64,000 nt of DNA from a virus, in the IMG/VR virus record IMGVR_UViG_3300031521_000029, positions 1-64,000 of that record. One strand, 5' to 3'. Positions 23,271 to 30,914 of the stretch are shown piece by piece. How positions within the stretch are numbered: position 1 is the first letter of the stretch; every line of letters begins with the position of its first letter. The notes below the pieces were generated by a model. The model was not told the origin of the DNA and made no database searches. It was given only the letters and a program-made list of their open reading frames with translations. The position numbers were made by a program, and so were the translations under genes.

Positions 23271-24072
23271 ATTTAGGAATCATGTTAGATAATGTTTCTT
23301 TATCCTGAGTAAACTTCCAAGCAGGTTTTGAAATCCACTTTGTTCTTTCACAAAGAATAGGCGGATATGAATCAAAAGTTAACGAAGCATTTTCTTTAAC
23401 TTTAACAATCAATCTTCCATTCTTCAATGCTTCGTCGTAAGTTGACCAATTGATGCCTTTTTGACTCATAAGCATCTCTTGCATTTCAGATGTGGATTTA
23501 CCTTGAAGTTCCTTATGAGAAAATTCTGACTGCGCAACCATAGACACTGCATTTCTAGCGCAATCTTGATTTCTCCAAATGAAGTAATTCATTACTTCTG
23601 TTCTATCAGGAATAGTAAATGCTCTTGAATCGAAATATGCCGGTGTGGTCTTACAAAAATATTGATTAAAATATGTAGGGGTATCATTATCTTTTTGTTT
23701 TAATAATTCTCTATTTAATCTAAGAGAATTAAAATTCGCTGTGATGATTGAAGCCGACACCGATACCATTTTTTGAATATTATTGTCAAACCAAGCCGAA
23801 GTAGTAGGTTTGGCAAAATCAGTAACAAGTACAGAAATTTCATCGGACTGGGTATAGGCAAAGACCGCCCCTTGGATGTGTGGAAGCATACAAACAATAG
23901 CATTGTCCATATCTTCATACAACTCCGTATCAAACGGTTTCTTTAAACCACGGGTATATGTGTGGAATGCTTTACCATCCAATCGGATGATAGTATATGT
24001 TCTTCTAGGAAGGAAATAACGAGTTCTGTGTTCGTATTGTTCCTTCATCCTTTCTCCAAGTTCATCTTTCAT
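23263..24072 (-). CDS. Thg1-like 3'-5' nucleotidyltransferase (tRNA-His guanylyltransferase family)
   Basis: Adds nucleotides to RNA 5' ends, opposite to normal polymerases. 269 residues. Residues 28-33 (IIRLDG) and the SDE at 76-78 (AYTQSDEIS) are the metal-binding palm motifs; the C-terminal YFIWRNQDCARNAVSM, FSHKELQGKSTSEMQEML and KGINW blocks match the Thg1 family. Bacterial/phage members (TLPs) repair 5'-truncated tRNAs. That would suit a phage with tRNA genes and RNA-repair enzymes, though G-1 addition to tRNA-His is possible too. Confidence 0.92.
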   Translation of the reverse strand: MKDELGERMKEQYEHRTRYFLPRRTYTIIRLDGKAFHTYTRGLKKPFDTELYEDMDNAIVCMLPHIQGAVFAYTQSDEISVLVTDFAKPTTSAWFDNNIQKMVSVSASIITANFNSLRLNRELLKQKDNDTPTYFNQYFCKTTPAYFDSRAFTIPDRTEVMNYFIWRNQDCARNAVSMVAQSEFSHKELQGKSTSEMQEMLMSQKGINWSTYDEALKNGRLIVKVKENASLTFDSYPPILCERTKWISKPAWKFTQDKETLSNMIPKYE

Positions 24073-24251
24073 AAATTCTTAAAATCGTTACCCCACTCCA
24101 CAATAAATTGTTTCAGTTTCCCTGACTCATCACGTCCAAAATTTGAATCAACAAAATTTAGATAATCTGGATTATTTTTCTTGAATGTGTCCGTGGAAGA
24201 AGGAGTATCAAACATCTGCCACCTATTTACTAATTCTTTTATTTTTTCCAT
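24069..24251 (-). CDS. Small hypothetical protein (60 aa)
   Basis: ATG 24251 (MEKIKELVNRWQMFD) is preferred to 24305 because the first 18 residues of the longer frame look non-coding. Charged helical start and an acidic-aromatic end. Overlaps the Thg1-like ATG by four bases. The 173 bases upstream (24252-24424) hold no convincing gene. Confidence 0.55.
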   Translation of the reverse strand: MEKIKELVNRWQMFDTPSSTDTFKKNNPDYLNFVDSNFGRDESGKLKQFIVEWGNDFKNL

Positions 24252-24424
24252 AATCTTATTTGTATAAATTGTTGGTTGTTTATCCGTTGTGTAACAACCA
24301 TACACTCACATTGTTGTATTTTAATTTCCCACTCTTTAGAGACAATCTAACGGATAATCAAACTCTATCTGTCAACTTCACTATAGCTGTGACTAGCCTT
24401 GTCACCATTATGCGACAAATCAAT

Positions 24425-24787
24425 TTACCACTCTTCCAAATTCACACCGACCATACAACCATCATAAACTTTTTCTATTCCCCAAACGGAACCTTTTTCC
24501 AAATACTCAACAATAACGTCACCATGACAGGCAAGTGGTTTACACCAACAGGCAAGTCGTTTTCCTTTCATAGACAAAACACTATCACGGAATTCTGGAA
24601 TTGTCAAGCAGATATAAAAATCCTTCTTGTATTCGGCAATGGCCTCTTTTCTATCATGAACCTTGTTACAGACTGAACAAAATCCTATTGTGTGACGATT
24701 GCCAAACGGAGAAGTCCGGTCAATGAGAACATCGTAATTAGGACGTTTACAACCTTTCTTCTTTCTTATGTTAACAACCGTGGTCAT
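24425..24787 (-). CDS. DUF4326 protein
   Basis: 120 residues. SPFGNRHTIGFCSVCNK, a helix with EAIAEYKKDF, and the signature GKRLACWCKPLACHGDV (Cys-x-Cys-Lys-Pro-x2-Cys-His) are those of DUF4326, found in phages and bacteria, of unknown biochemical role. The Cys/His set may bind metal. Overlaps the upstream gene by 17 bases. Confidence 0.8.
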   Translation of the reverse strand: MTTVVNIRKKKGCKRPNYDVLIDRTSPFGNRHTIGFCSVCNKVHDRKEAIAEYKKDFYICLTIPEFRDSVLSMKGKRLACWCKPLACHGDVIVEYLEKGSVWGIEKVYDGCMVGVNLEEW

Positions 24788-25139
24788 TTTTAACTCTTCT
24801 ATTGTTACTCATTAACTTTTTTATTTCAGCAAATCTAATCTTATATGAAGTAGACATTATATTTAACAAATGACTTTTTACAAAGTCTGGCATATTTGAT
24901 TGTCTAACTATATCAAACTTATGTTGTTTATATAGTTCCACCATAACTCCAAATCCACCATCTGAAAAATGTTTTGATGCATGTAAACAATCTACCATAT
25001 GTCTTGTGAATGAGTGATAATGCCTACTAACTTTTGAAATAAGATGTGGGTATTGAGTATTTAACATCTCTGTAAGATTTTCACTAGCTCTACTCCCGCC
25101 AAAAGTATGTGGACTTAATTTAGAATATTTTTTTATCAT
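24771..25139 (-). CDS. Hypothetical protein (122 aa)
   Basis: All-helical appearance with His/Ser-rich N-terminal third (SKVSRHYHSFTRHMVDCLH) and basic C-terminus. No family recognised. One base separates it from the Cys-rich gene at 25141. Confidence 0.57.
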   Translation of the reverse strand: MIKKYSKLSPHTFGGSRASENLTEMLNTQYPHLISKVSRHYHSFTRHMVDCLHASKHFSDGGFGVMVELYKQHKFDIVRQSNMPDFVKSHLLNIMSTSYKIRFAEIKKLMSNNRRVKNDHGC

Positions 25140-25140
25140 A

Positions 25141-25566
25141 CTAATCAGTATATGTTACAAATTCACAACGATTGTCGTCCCATTTAGTAAAACGTCCACC
25201 AAACGTTCCATCTACAAGTTTACGAACTTCTTCCATAGAAGTTCCCTTCGGAAAACATCCTTCTTTAATCATGCTAAAGTGAGTGTGGGTCTTATTTCTC
25301 CAATCAATCTTATTTCTGTTAAGAGGACGTGGTTCCCAACAACGGTAATTATTTGTTTTTCTATCAATATTCACAACAAAATCGTTAATAGTTACATCAT
25401 CAGCCTCTTCCCAACCACACACCTTACAAAAATGTCGTGGAGCAGTACAAGCCGAACACGGCGGATTGATATGGCATGAACAGTTAATAGATGGCCGAAC
25501 TTCTATTTTTCCACAACAACCATTTCTGTTACATTTATCGTCTTCGTATTTACCTGTTTCACTCAT
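25141..25566 (-). CDS. Cys-rich zinc-binding protein (141 aa)
   Basis: Three Cys clusters in the first 50 residues (CNRNGCCG, CSCHINPPCSAC, FCKVCGWEE) suggest two or more zinc sites. The second half has a WDDNRCEFVTYTD end. Four-base overlap with the ATP-grasp gene. Unrecognised family. Confidence 0.6.
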   Translation of the reverse strand: MSETGKYEDDKCNRNGCCGKIEVRPSINCSCHINPPCSACTAPRHFCKVCGWEEADDVTINDFVVNIDRKTNNYRCWEPRPLNRNKIDWRNKTHTHFSMIKEGCFPKGTSMEEVRKLVDGTFGGRFTKWDDNRCEFVTYTD

Positions 25567-26399
25567 ATAGTTTGATTGTTTTTAGACCACTCTTCAAATG
25601 CTATTGCCGATACTTTCTCAACAATTTTATTTTTCGGAGCCGCATATGTTCCAGCAGAAGTAAACGAATTCATTTCCATCAACCAATAATTTCCATCATT
25701 ATCTTCACAAATATCAACTGTGAATACAGGGTCAGGATACCATCCGTTTTCAAGAATTTCATTTACAAGTTTTGTTGCCTTAAAAGGAGCGCTTGGAACG
25801 TAAGTTCTTTGATTGTTGTATTTGTATAAAGAAACGCCCAAAATTTCTTTATTCTTTGTACAAATGAAACGCCACTCACCCCGGATGTTCTTAGGTGTAC
25901 TGACAACAACCATAGCCTTGTCATCAGTCACATTACAATGAACAATATCTTTCCAAAAGTTGTCAAAATCTTGTAAGTCAAGAAGTCTGCCTGTAAATGT
26001 TTTATCTCCGCCATTTGGACGAACATAAAGAATAGCATCTTTAGCAAAAGTAGCATAGAAATTCCATTTATTATGTTTCAACCCACCGACAGTAGTAAAC
26101 ACATGCCAGTCATTGAACAAAAACTTTTGAACGTGAGGGTAGTAGTTACTACAAAGATAGTTGTCATCTGTCATCCAACCTATAGGATAGGCGCCAAGTT
26201 CGGCTTTTAGTTTTCTAAAGAGTTGAATAGAACCTTGGAAAACTACACATTCACCTTCGGTAATAAGGCCAGGCCTCAATTCAAAGTGATTACGCACGTC
26301 AAGGACGATACATTCCATTCCCTGACGACGTACTTCAGCGATAAGGTCTTCGTATCCATTGTCTCCGACAAAATTTTCAATTAACCATTTAACTTTCAT
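25563..26399 (-). CDS. ATP-grasp protein, R2K-clade-like
   Basis: 278 residues. Features of an ATP-grasp ligase are FVRPNGG-like ILYVRPNGGDKTFTG (nucleotide loop), RGEWRFIC, and the metal site VDICEDNDGNYWLMEMNSF. The two arginines and lysine placed this way resemble the R2K clade of phage/bacterial ATP-grasp proteins. These probably form an amide bond between a carboxylate and an amine, with an unknown substrate; peptide tagging has been suggested for the clade. It has its own promoter and heads an operon with the Cys-rich and DUF4326 genes. Confidence 0.78.
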   Translation of the reverse strand: MKVKWLIENFVGDNGYEDLIAEVRRQGMECIVLDVRNHFELRPGLITEGECVVFQGSIQLFRKLKAELGAYPIGWMTDDNYLCSNYYPHVQKFLFNDWHVFTTVGGLKHNKWNFYATFAKDAILYVRPNGGDKTFTGRLLDLQDFDNFWKDIVHCNVTDDKAMVVVSTPKNIRGEWRFICTKNKEILGVSLYKYNNQRTYVPSAPFKATKLVNEILENGWYPDPVFTVDICEDNDGNYWLMEMNSFTSAGTYAAPKNKIVEKVSAIAFEEWSKNNQTI

Positions 26400-26405
26400 A
26401 CGAAG

Positions 26406-26434
26406 ACCCTATCATACAAACTATAATTTGTCAA
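26406..26434 (-). promoter_or_regulatory. Sigma-70-type promoter for ATP-grasp operon
   Basis: TTGACA at 26429-26434, 17-base spacer ending in TGA, TAGGGT at 26406-26411; six bases to the ATG. Confidence 0.68.
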
Positions 26435-26440
26435 TGAAGT

Positions 26441-26641
26441 TTATGATACCGTTTCGACAGGAGCCGGTTTGATTTGAGTATCGAGAACATATGTGTGAGT
26501 ATAATCATAACCTGCAATTGGAGTTTCCAATTCAATGATAATCACAGGCCCTACCGACCCACACACTTTACCCCAACCAAATGGAAGCTTTTCACCCATG
26601 ACAAAGTACACTCTATCGTTTTGTTTATATTTTTCGTTCAT
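26441..26641 (-). CDS. Small SH3-like hypothetical protein (66 aa)
   Basis: KYKQNDRVYFVMG, FGWGKVCGSVGPVIIIELE and YTHTYVLDTQIKP alternate as short beta strands with a central Gly turn, like small SH3-like or KOW-like barrels. Four-base overlap with the next gene. Function unknown. Confidence 0.6.
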   Translation of the reverse strand: MNEKYKQNDRVYFVMGEKLPFGWGKVCGSVGPVIIIELETPIAGYDYTHTYVLDTQIKPAPVETVS

Positions 26642-26847
26642 AATTTATATTCTTTAATAATTTGTGGAATTTGATTACATTCTTTGTGTTGTTTAAATAC
26701 AAACTTAATATAATCTTCGGCATTTTCAATGTCATCAAATTGTTCTAAATAATCTGAATAACCACTATAAAAATTCCACCAAAGGCCAAACCACCTTCTT
26801 TGTGGTTGAAATTTACCAAATCTGTTTTTAATTATTCTAAATTTCAT
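26638..26847 (-). CDS. Small hypothetical protein (69 aa)
   Basis: Basic and aromatic N-terminus (RIIKNRFGKFQPQRRWFGLW), then an acidic helix. Overlaps the AAA+ gene stop by four bases. Unrecognised. Confidence 0.57.
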   Translation of the reverse strand: MKFRIIKNRFGKFQPQRRWFGLWWNFYSGYSDYLEQFDDIENAEDYIKFVFKQHKECNQIPQIIKEYKL

Positions 26848-27842
26848 TTTTTTGCTGAAGCGCTGAATCCAAGTCCTGCTTGACCCTTCACTTCATATTT
26901 TCTACTATTCAAATTAGCTGACATCATTTCATTCAAAGTTTCGACGGCGTCTTCAAATGGTTTTTCAAAACAACATACTGAAATGACCAACTCCGCACAT
27001 GCGGCAAATGAAAACCCATCTGATGCTGCTACCCATTTTTCAATCTCTTCATCTGTGACGTTGAGTTTCTTTTGAAAATACATCTTTCTAACTTCGTCTG
27101 TTGGCATTCCAATCTCAAGAACTCGGTCGAATCTTCTAGGACGAGCAATCAAACGTTTATCCAATTTTTCAGGATAGTTTGTGGTTGCAATGTTAAGAAC
27201 TTTATCAATTTGATTTTCACCATCCAATAGTGTAAGAATTTCATCTTCACCATGTTCATCGACAATTGCATCAATATCTTCAAACAAACAGACGATTGGA
27301 CGATTCGGTTCCACTTTTCGGAATTGAGCCAAACCATCATTAAATACGGATGGGTGATTAGTACATTGGAATACCAAACCATCAGCATTAACAATGTCGG
27401 CAATAATTTGTTGTACAAGACAGGTCTTTCCTGACCCGGCAGGGCCGTGAAGAAGATAACCACGGCGATGTAAGAATCCGTGTTCAGTAAACTTATCTCC
27501 CTTACCCCAGAAGGTCGTAATTTCTGACAAAATTTTATCAGATACAGAGTCAGGAAATCTCAATAGGTCATCAACACAAACATTTTTCTTTTGATAAATA
27601 ATTCCATGATATTGACTTACAGAAACGCTATAAACACCGCTTTGTAGTTTAGGTGTGGTAGATGATACTGGTTTATAAGTGTGAGGCCCACACGTTGCCC
27701 ATTGGACGAGAGACAATGAATTAAGAATATCCTTTTCTTCATCATTGTTACTTTGTGAAGTAGGCGAGACTGTATTGTTTTTTCTGCGTGGTTTTTCTCC
27801 GCCAAGATTTGTTCCGAAGGCTTCCAAATTCATTTCACTCAT
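26844..27842 (-). CDS. AAA+ ATPase (BCS1/FtsH-like core)
   Basis: 332 residues with Walker A GPAGSGKT (133-140), Walker B VCLFEDIDA, sensor-1 NIATTNYPE and arginine-finger region LIARPRRFDRV, followed by a short lid. The first ~100 residues are substrate-specific and unrecognised. It lies directly downstream of the DUF2828/vWA gene; AAA+ and vWA proteins often work as pairs (MoxR/RavA-ViaA type), so joint remodelling of an RNP or protein complex is a reasonable guess. Confidence 0.87.
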   Translation of the reverse strand: MSEMNLEAFGTNLGGEKPRRKNNTVSPTSQSNNDEEKDILNSLSLVQWATCGPHTYKPVSSTTPKLQSGVYSVSVSQYHGIIYQKKNVCVDDLLRFPDSVSDKILSEITTFWGKGDKFTEHGFLHRRGYLLHGPAGSGKTCLVQQIIADIVNADGLVFQCTNHPSVFNDGLAQFRKVEPNRPIVCLFEDIDAIVDEHGEDEILTLLDGENQIDKVLNIATTNYPEKLDKRLIARPRRFDRVLEIGMPTDEVRKMYFQKKLNVTDEEIEKWVAASDGFSFAACAELVISVCCFEKPFEDAVETLNEMMSANLNSRKYEVKGQAGLGFSASAKK

Positions 27843-27883
27843 AATTTAGTTTTAAATTTATCAAAGTTAATTGTTACTTCTAA

Positions 27884-27911
27884 AGTCTATACTAACACAG
27901 ACATAAGTCAA
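27884..27911 (-). promoter_or_regulatory. Sigma-70-type promoter for AAA+ gene
   Basis: TTGACT at 27906-27911, 16-base spacer, TAGACT at 27884-27889. Here the ATG is 41 bases further, so this transcript would have a leader. Confidence 0.65.
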
Positions 27912-27917
27912 ATTAAA

Positions 27918-27951
27918 AAAAGAGTGTAAAGATTTCTCTCTACACTCTTTT
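27918..27951 (-). terminator. Rho-independent terminator after DUF2828 gene
   Basis: An 11-bp perfect stem (27918-27928 with 27941-27951) around a 12-base loop, followed on the minus strand by a T-run. Ends the DUF2828 transcript before the AAA+ promoter. Confidence 0.82.
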
Positions 27952-27972
27952 AAAGAACCACGAACAACTCAA

Positions 27973-29544
27973 TTAAACAACAACTGAATCATACCTCTTA
28001 TCTGTGATGGTCTTCAACATCAATCCTAACGGGGTTAGGAACGAAGTAGAACAAATCTGTTTCAAGATGGATGGGTGACTACCACTGACCATCGCTACAC
28101 CTGAATCTGTCACTTTAACAGGAACATTGTTCTGACTGGAATTAACCTGCCACCATACGATATTTGGAATTCTATAACCAGCATTCTTAAACTTTTCCTT
28201 CATCAACTCATAGTTGGTCTTGTCATTTGATGATAACGCCGGGTCAAATTGCATATCACTGATGATAAATAATACCGAAGGCAAATCCTTTTGTTCCACA
28301 TGATTTCTCGTAGCGGTATTAAGAATTAAATCCAATGATGCTTGAAGGTTAGTGTTCATGTCCCAACCATCCGAATCCAAATTCGTATACTTCTCCAAAA
28401 GGTTGTTACCAACAATTCGATGAAACTTAGGAGTATTGGAGAATGTCATAAAGACATCCTTGAATGGCCCGTTGTTGCGTTCAGCAAAGTAAATTGCCAA
28501 AGACACAGCCACATACAATGGCAAACCATTCATTGAACCTGAAGTGTCTGCAATGACCAATCCTTTTCCGTCACCCTCGACGAAATTAGGCAACGCCTTC
28601 CATTGCAAATCGGCTGCTTTGATGGATGTTGGTGACTGTTGATGTTCTACGAGGGTTCGTAGAATATCATAAGGATACAACGTTGTGGCATTAATTTTGG
28701 CTTCACCCTTCTCAACCTTGGAAAGATAACTCTTATAACTATCTCCGGCTTTCTTTTCAAAAGCCTTACGATAGTTCAAAGATGCTTTGGAAGGAACTTG
28801 TTCAAAGTTAATGTTCGACCATTCCTGTGCGCACATCTTAACTTCAACAACTTCAATATACTTGCGTAGTTGTGAAAGAGTCTTACGATATTTCTTTGAG
28901 TTCCATCCCAAAGATTCACGGAATTTACGAGCCAAAGATACCGATTCCTTTGAAGAAGTGTTTTCGGACTTCAGCCACTTGGCCAAAAGTGAAACGTTCT
29001 TGTTTGCCTTCATCATCATCCAATCGGCAGCCAACTGTTCTGTGAACAGTTTGAGAGCGTCCTTTTCAAGTTCGGTGTCAAACAAAGAATACAAATCGTC
29101 CCAACGACCAAATATTGAAATGTTTTGAATGTTCTTACGAACCACATCTGGATAATTCTTCGCCAACCAACTGATAATTGTACGAAACGTCTTACGTTCA
29201 CCTTGTCCACCACGGACGTCACGAATATAAAACAAAATCTTAAGAGCCAACAACTTATCCTCTGCAAAAGCTTTGGTGAAAAGTTGGATTACATCATTAT
29301 CACTACGAGTGCGCAAAGCGCCAGCATTTCCGAAGAAATCCAATAGATAGTTGAGTGTACTCTTGTATGCAATCGCACCATTTTCGGTAGTGGTAATGTT
29401 GCTGGCATTTTCAAGTCCAGCTACAAGTGGATTGACGGTTGGACGAAATCTATTTACCAAAACGGACTTTTGGATTGCCTGTACATCTTCGTAACCAAAG
29501 TTTTGGGTGTTAACTGCGACTGTGTTTTTTGCGTTCTTCTTCAT
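27973..29544 (-). CDS. DUF2828/Ro60 (TROVE)-like protein with C-terminal vWA domain
   Basis: 523 residues. The first ~320 are helical-repeat-like with DUF2828-type marks: ILFYIRDVRGGQGERKTF, FGRWDDLYSLF, KYRKTLSQLRKYIEVVEVKM and a VPSKASLNY motif. A vWA domain follows with the MIDAS DTSGSM at 333-338, an ISDMQFD strand and a C-terminal helix. Helical repeats plus a MIDAS vWA domain is the architecture of the Ro60 autoantigen, which binds Y RNA and misfolded RNA. The homology to Ro is by architecture only. Its upstream gap holds three conserved hairpins, a candidate RNA partner. An SD-like AAAGGA precedes the ATG. Confidence 0.82.
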   Translation of the reverse strand: MKKNAKNTVAVNTQNFGYEDVQAIQKSVLVNRFRPTVNPLVAGLENASNITTTENGAIAYKSTLNYLLDFFGNAGALRTRSDNDVIQLFTKAFAEDKLLALKILFYIRDVRGGQGERKTFRTIISWLAKNYPDVVRKNIQNISIFGRWDDLYSLFDTELEKDALKLFTEQLAADWMMMKANKNVSLLAKWLKSENTSSKESVSLARKFRESLGWNSKKYRKTLSQLRKYIEVVEVKMCAQEWSNINFEQVPSKASLNYRKAFEKKAGDSYKSYLSKVEKGEAKINATTLYPYDILRTLVEHQQSPTSIKAADLQWKALPNFVEGDGKGLVIADTSGSMNGLPLYVAVSLAIYFAERNNGPFKDVFMTFSNTPKFHRIVGNNLLEKYTNLDSDGWDMNTNLQASLDLILNTATRNHVEQKDLPSVLFIISDMQFDPALSSNDKTNYELMKEKFKNAGYRIPNIVWWQVNSSQNNVPVKVTDSGVAMVSGSHPSILKQICSTSFLTPLGLMLKTITDKRYDSVVV

Positions 29545-29562
29545 AACTATTTTCCTTTTTGC

Positions 29563-29734
29563 TAGATGGTTTGTTTTTCCTTGAATGGTTTATTTGCTGT
29601 TCCCATCTAAATTTTACAAGATTCGTGTCTTACGACAGTTTTCAATATAATGAATATAATGCTGTTCGAATCTTAAATTGGGCTAGATGCTTTTTTGTTT
29701 TTTATATAAAAAAATTAACTGCTGTTAGCATCTA
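29563..29734 (-). ncRNA. Triple tandem hairpin element upstream of DUF2828/Ro60-like gene
   Basis: Three stem-loops on the minus strand. A: stem 29684-29690/29728-29734; B: 29618-29625/29667-29674; C: 29563-29569/29603-29609. Stems are 7-8 bp and perfectly paired, and differ by compensatory changes (TAGATGC/GCATCTA, AAGATTCG/CGAATCTT, TAGATGG/CCATCTA). In each, AACAGCA follows the 5' stem strand at 0-1 base. Loops differ; B contains an inner TGTC-GTAA-GACA hairpin. Copies are 8-9 bases apart and fill the whole 204-base gap up to the ATG. Could be a Y-RNA-like ligand, a 5' UTR operator for the protein, or a DNA element. Confidence 0.7.
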
Positions 29735-29748
29735 AAACTGACTTTATA

Positions 29749-30174
29749 TTACTGCCAAACAACTTGTGCGATTACTGCCTGTGACGTTGCATTTGTTGGC
29801 GTTGGAGTTTTTACATATAATACGAGTTGATATGTAGCAGTATTAGTGGCCGGAAATGTCACAGTTCCATTTGTACTACACCAAATCATACCGTCTGCTC
29901 TTCGTTGAACTGCAACAGCAGAACGATATGGAGTTCCATATCCAGACACATCCGTAAATGTAGCCTGAGTCGTTCCGACTGGAGGAGTCAACCAAAAAGA
30001 CGCTGCCCCATTGGTCATTTTCAATGAACCACGATAATCGCCGGGGCATCCTGCGACAGGAGATTTTGCCGCAGAAATCGTAATTGTGTTTGTTTGTGTA
30101 TAGGTTGTTTGAGCATTTGATACAATTACCAATCCAATTGTCATTGCCAATCCTAAGAATAGTTTTTTCATCAT
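29749..30174 (-). CDS. Small exported protein (141 aa)
   Basis: Signal peptide KKLFLGLAMTIGLVIVSNAQ with the S-x-A-Q ending typical of Bacteroidota, then a Thr/Ala/Gly-rich beta domain (TNTITISAAKSP, FWLTPPVGTTQATFTD, YQLVLYVKTPTP) resembling a small Ig-like or pilin-like sandwich with two Cys (CPGD, WCST). Likely periplasmic or surface. Its transcript probably continues into the triple hairpin and DUF2828 gene, since no terminator lies between. Confidence 0.7.
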   Translation of the reverse strand: MMKKLFLGLAMTIGLVIVSNAQTTYTQTNTITISAAKSPVAGCPGDYRGSLKMTNGAASFWLTPPVGTTQATFTDVSGYGTPYRSAVAVQRRADGMIWCSTNGTVTFPATNTATYQLVLYVKTPTPTNATSQAVIAQVVWQ

Positions 30175-30256
30175 ATTTGTTTATTTTTTGTTTATTGCCA
30201 TTATTTATATTACAGTAAACAGCTATACCATATAGTGTCTTTCTGATTGAGTTTGT

Positions 30257-30285
30257 ACTTTACTCTAACTTCGGGTTAGTGTCAA
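30257..30285 (-). promoter_or_regulatory. Promoter with internal dyad upstream of exported protein
   Basis: TTGACA at 30280-30285, 17-base spacer, TAAAGT at 30257-30262. The spacer contains an inverted repeat CTAAC-CCGAA-GTTAG, a possible operator. The ATG is 82 bases away. The rest of 30175-30350 holds no gene. Confidence 0.6.
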
Positions 30286-30350
30286 GTGTTTTCTGATGCG
30301 TTCCTGTTGTAACCATATATATGACCACAAAACTAAAAACGTAAAAAATC

Positions 30351-30653
30351 TTAAATCTGAAAATTATTTACTTGTTCAACGAGCTGTGACCACAAAAACA
30401 TATTCCATTTATCCACTGTCAAACAATAATCAACATTAACTGGTTCTTCATGAGGTTTGTATCCATTTCCAGGAGAATGAAATGTGTCACAATGGAGTTC
30501 TCCATTCATCAATTTCAATAGTGGTCGTGAACCTCCTTCCGAACGATAATCTCCTGCGGATGTGTGATTTGCACAGACATCATCCCACGGGCAATCTTTT
30601 TGTAAACAAATGATTCCGTTACATTTATCTTTTGGTTCTACTTTAATTTTCAT
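30351..30653 (-). CDS. Cys/His-containing hypothetical protein (100 aa)
   Basis: CNGIICLQKDCPWDDVC and HCDTFH suggest a metal site in the first half; the second half is helical with several Trp. Overlaps the 30650 gene by four bases. Unrecognised. Confidence 0.58.
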   Translation of the reverse strand: MKIKVEPKDKCNGIICLQKDCPWDDVCANHTSAGDYRSEGGSRPLLKLMNGELHCDTFHSPGNGYKPHEEPVNVDYCLTVDKWNMFLWSQLVEQVNNFQI

Positions 30654-30877
30654 TCATCTTTAACAATTGCGGTATGTGGAACATTTAATGTTCTGTATGG
30701 ATATGACGGAAAATGACTTGGAAATTCAACCATCCACATATCAATGATATGTATCGTTGACCGACCAACGATTTTACCTTGCAAAATACCAGCATCAGAC
30801 CCAAAGAATGACATATCCACTTTAACAAGTTCTTGGTCTTTGAAATTTGGTTTGTGTTCCATCGTGTAATGTGTCAT
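30650..30877 (-). CDS. Small hypothetical protein (75 aa)
   Basis: Beta-rich (DQELVKVDMSFFGSDAGI, GKIVGRSTIHIIDMWMVEFP), a possible KOW/SH3-like fold similar in style to 26441-26641. First gene after the promoter at 30887-30914. Confidence 0.58.
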   Translation of the reverse strand: MTHYTMEHKPNFKDQELVKVDMSFFGSDAGILQGKIVGRSTIHIIDMWMVEFPSHFPSYPYRTLNVPHTAIVKDE

Positions 30878-30886
30878 AATGGTTAT

Positions 30887-30914
30887 ATAGTATCAGTCGT
30901 TTAAAAGAAGTCAA
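30887..30914 (-). promoter_or_regulatory. Sigma-70-type promoter for 30650 operon
   Basis: TTGACT at 30909-30914, 16-base spacer ending in TGA, TACTAT at 30887-30892; nine bases to the ATG. The upstream HEG's TGA stop is formed by the -35 box. Confidence 0.74.

Noticed and set aside
24252-24424. Possible tiny ORFs and a TTGACA in the gap upstream of 24069
   Set aside because: ORFs are under 25 codons and the TTGACA has no -10 box at 16-17 bases.
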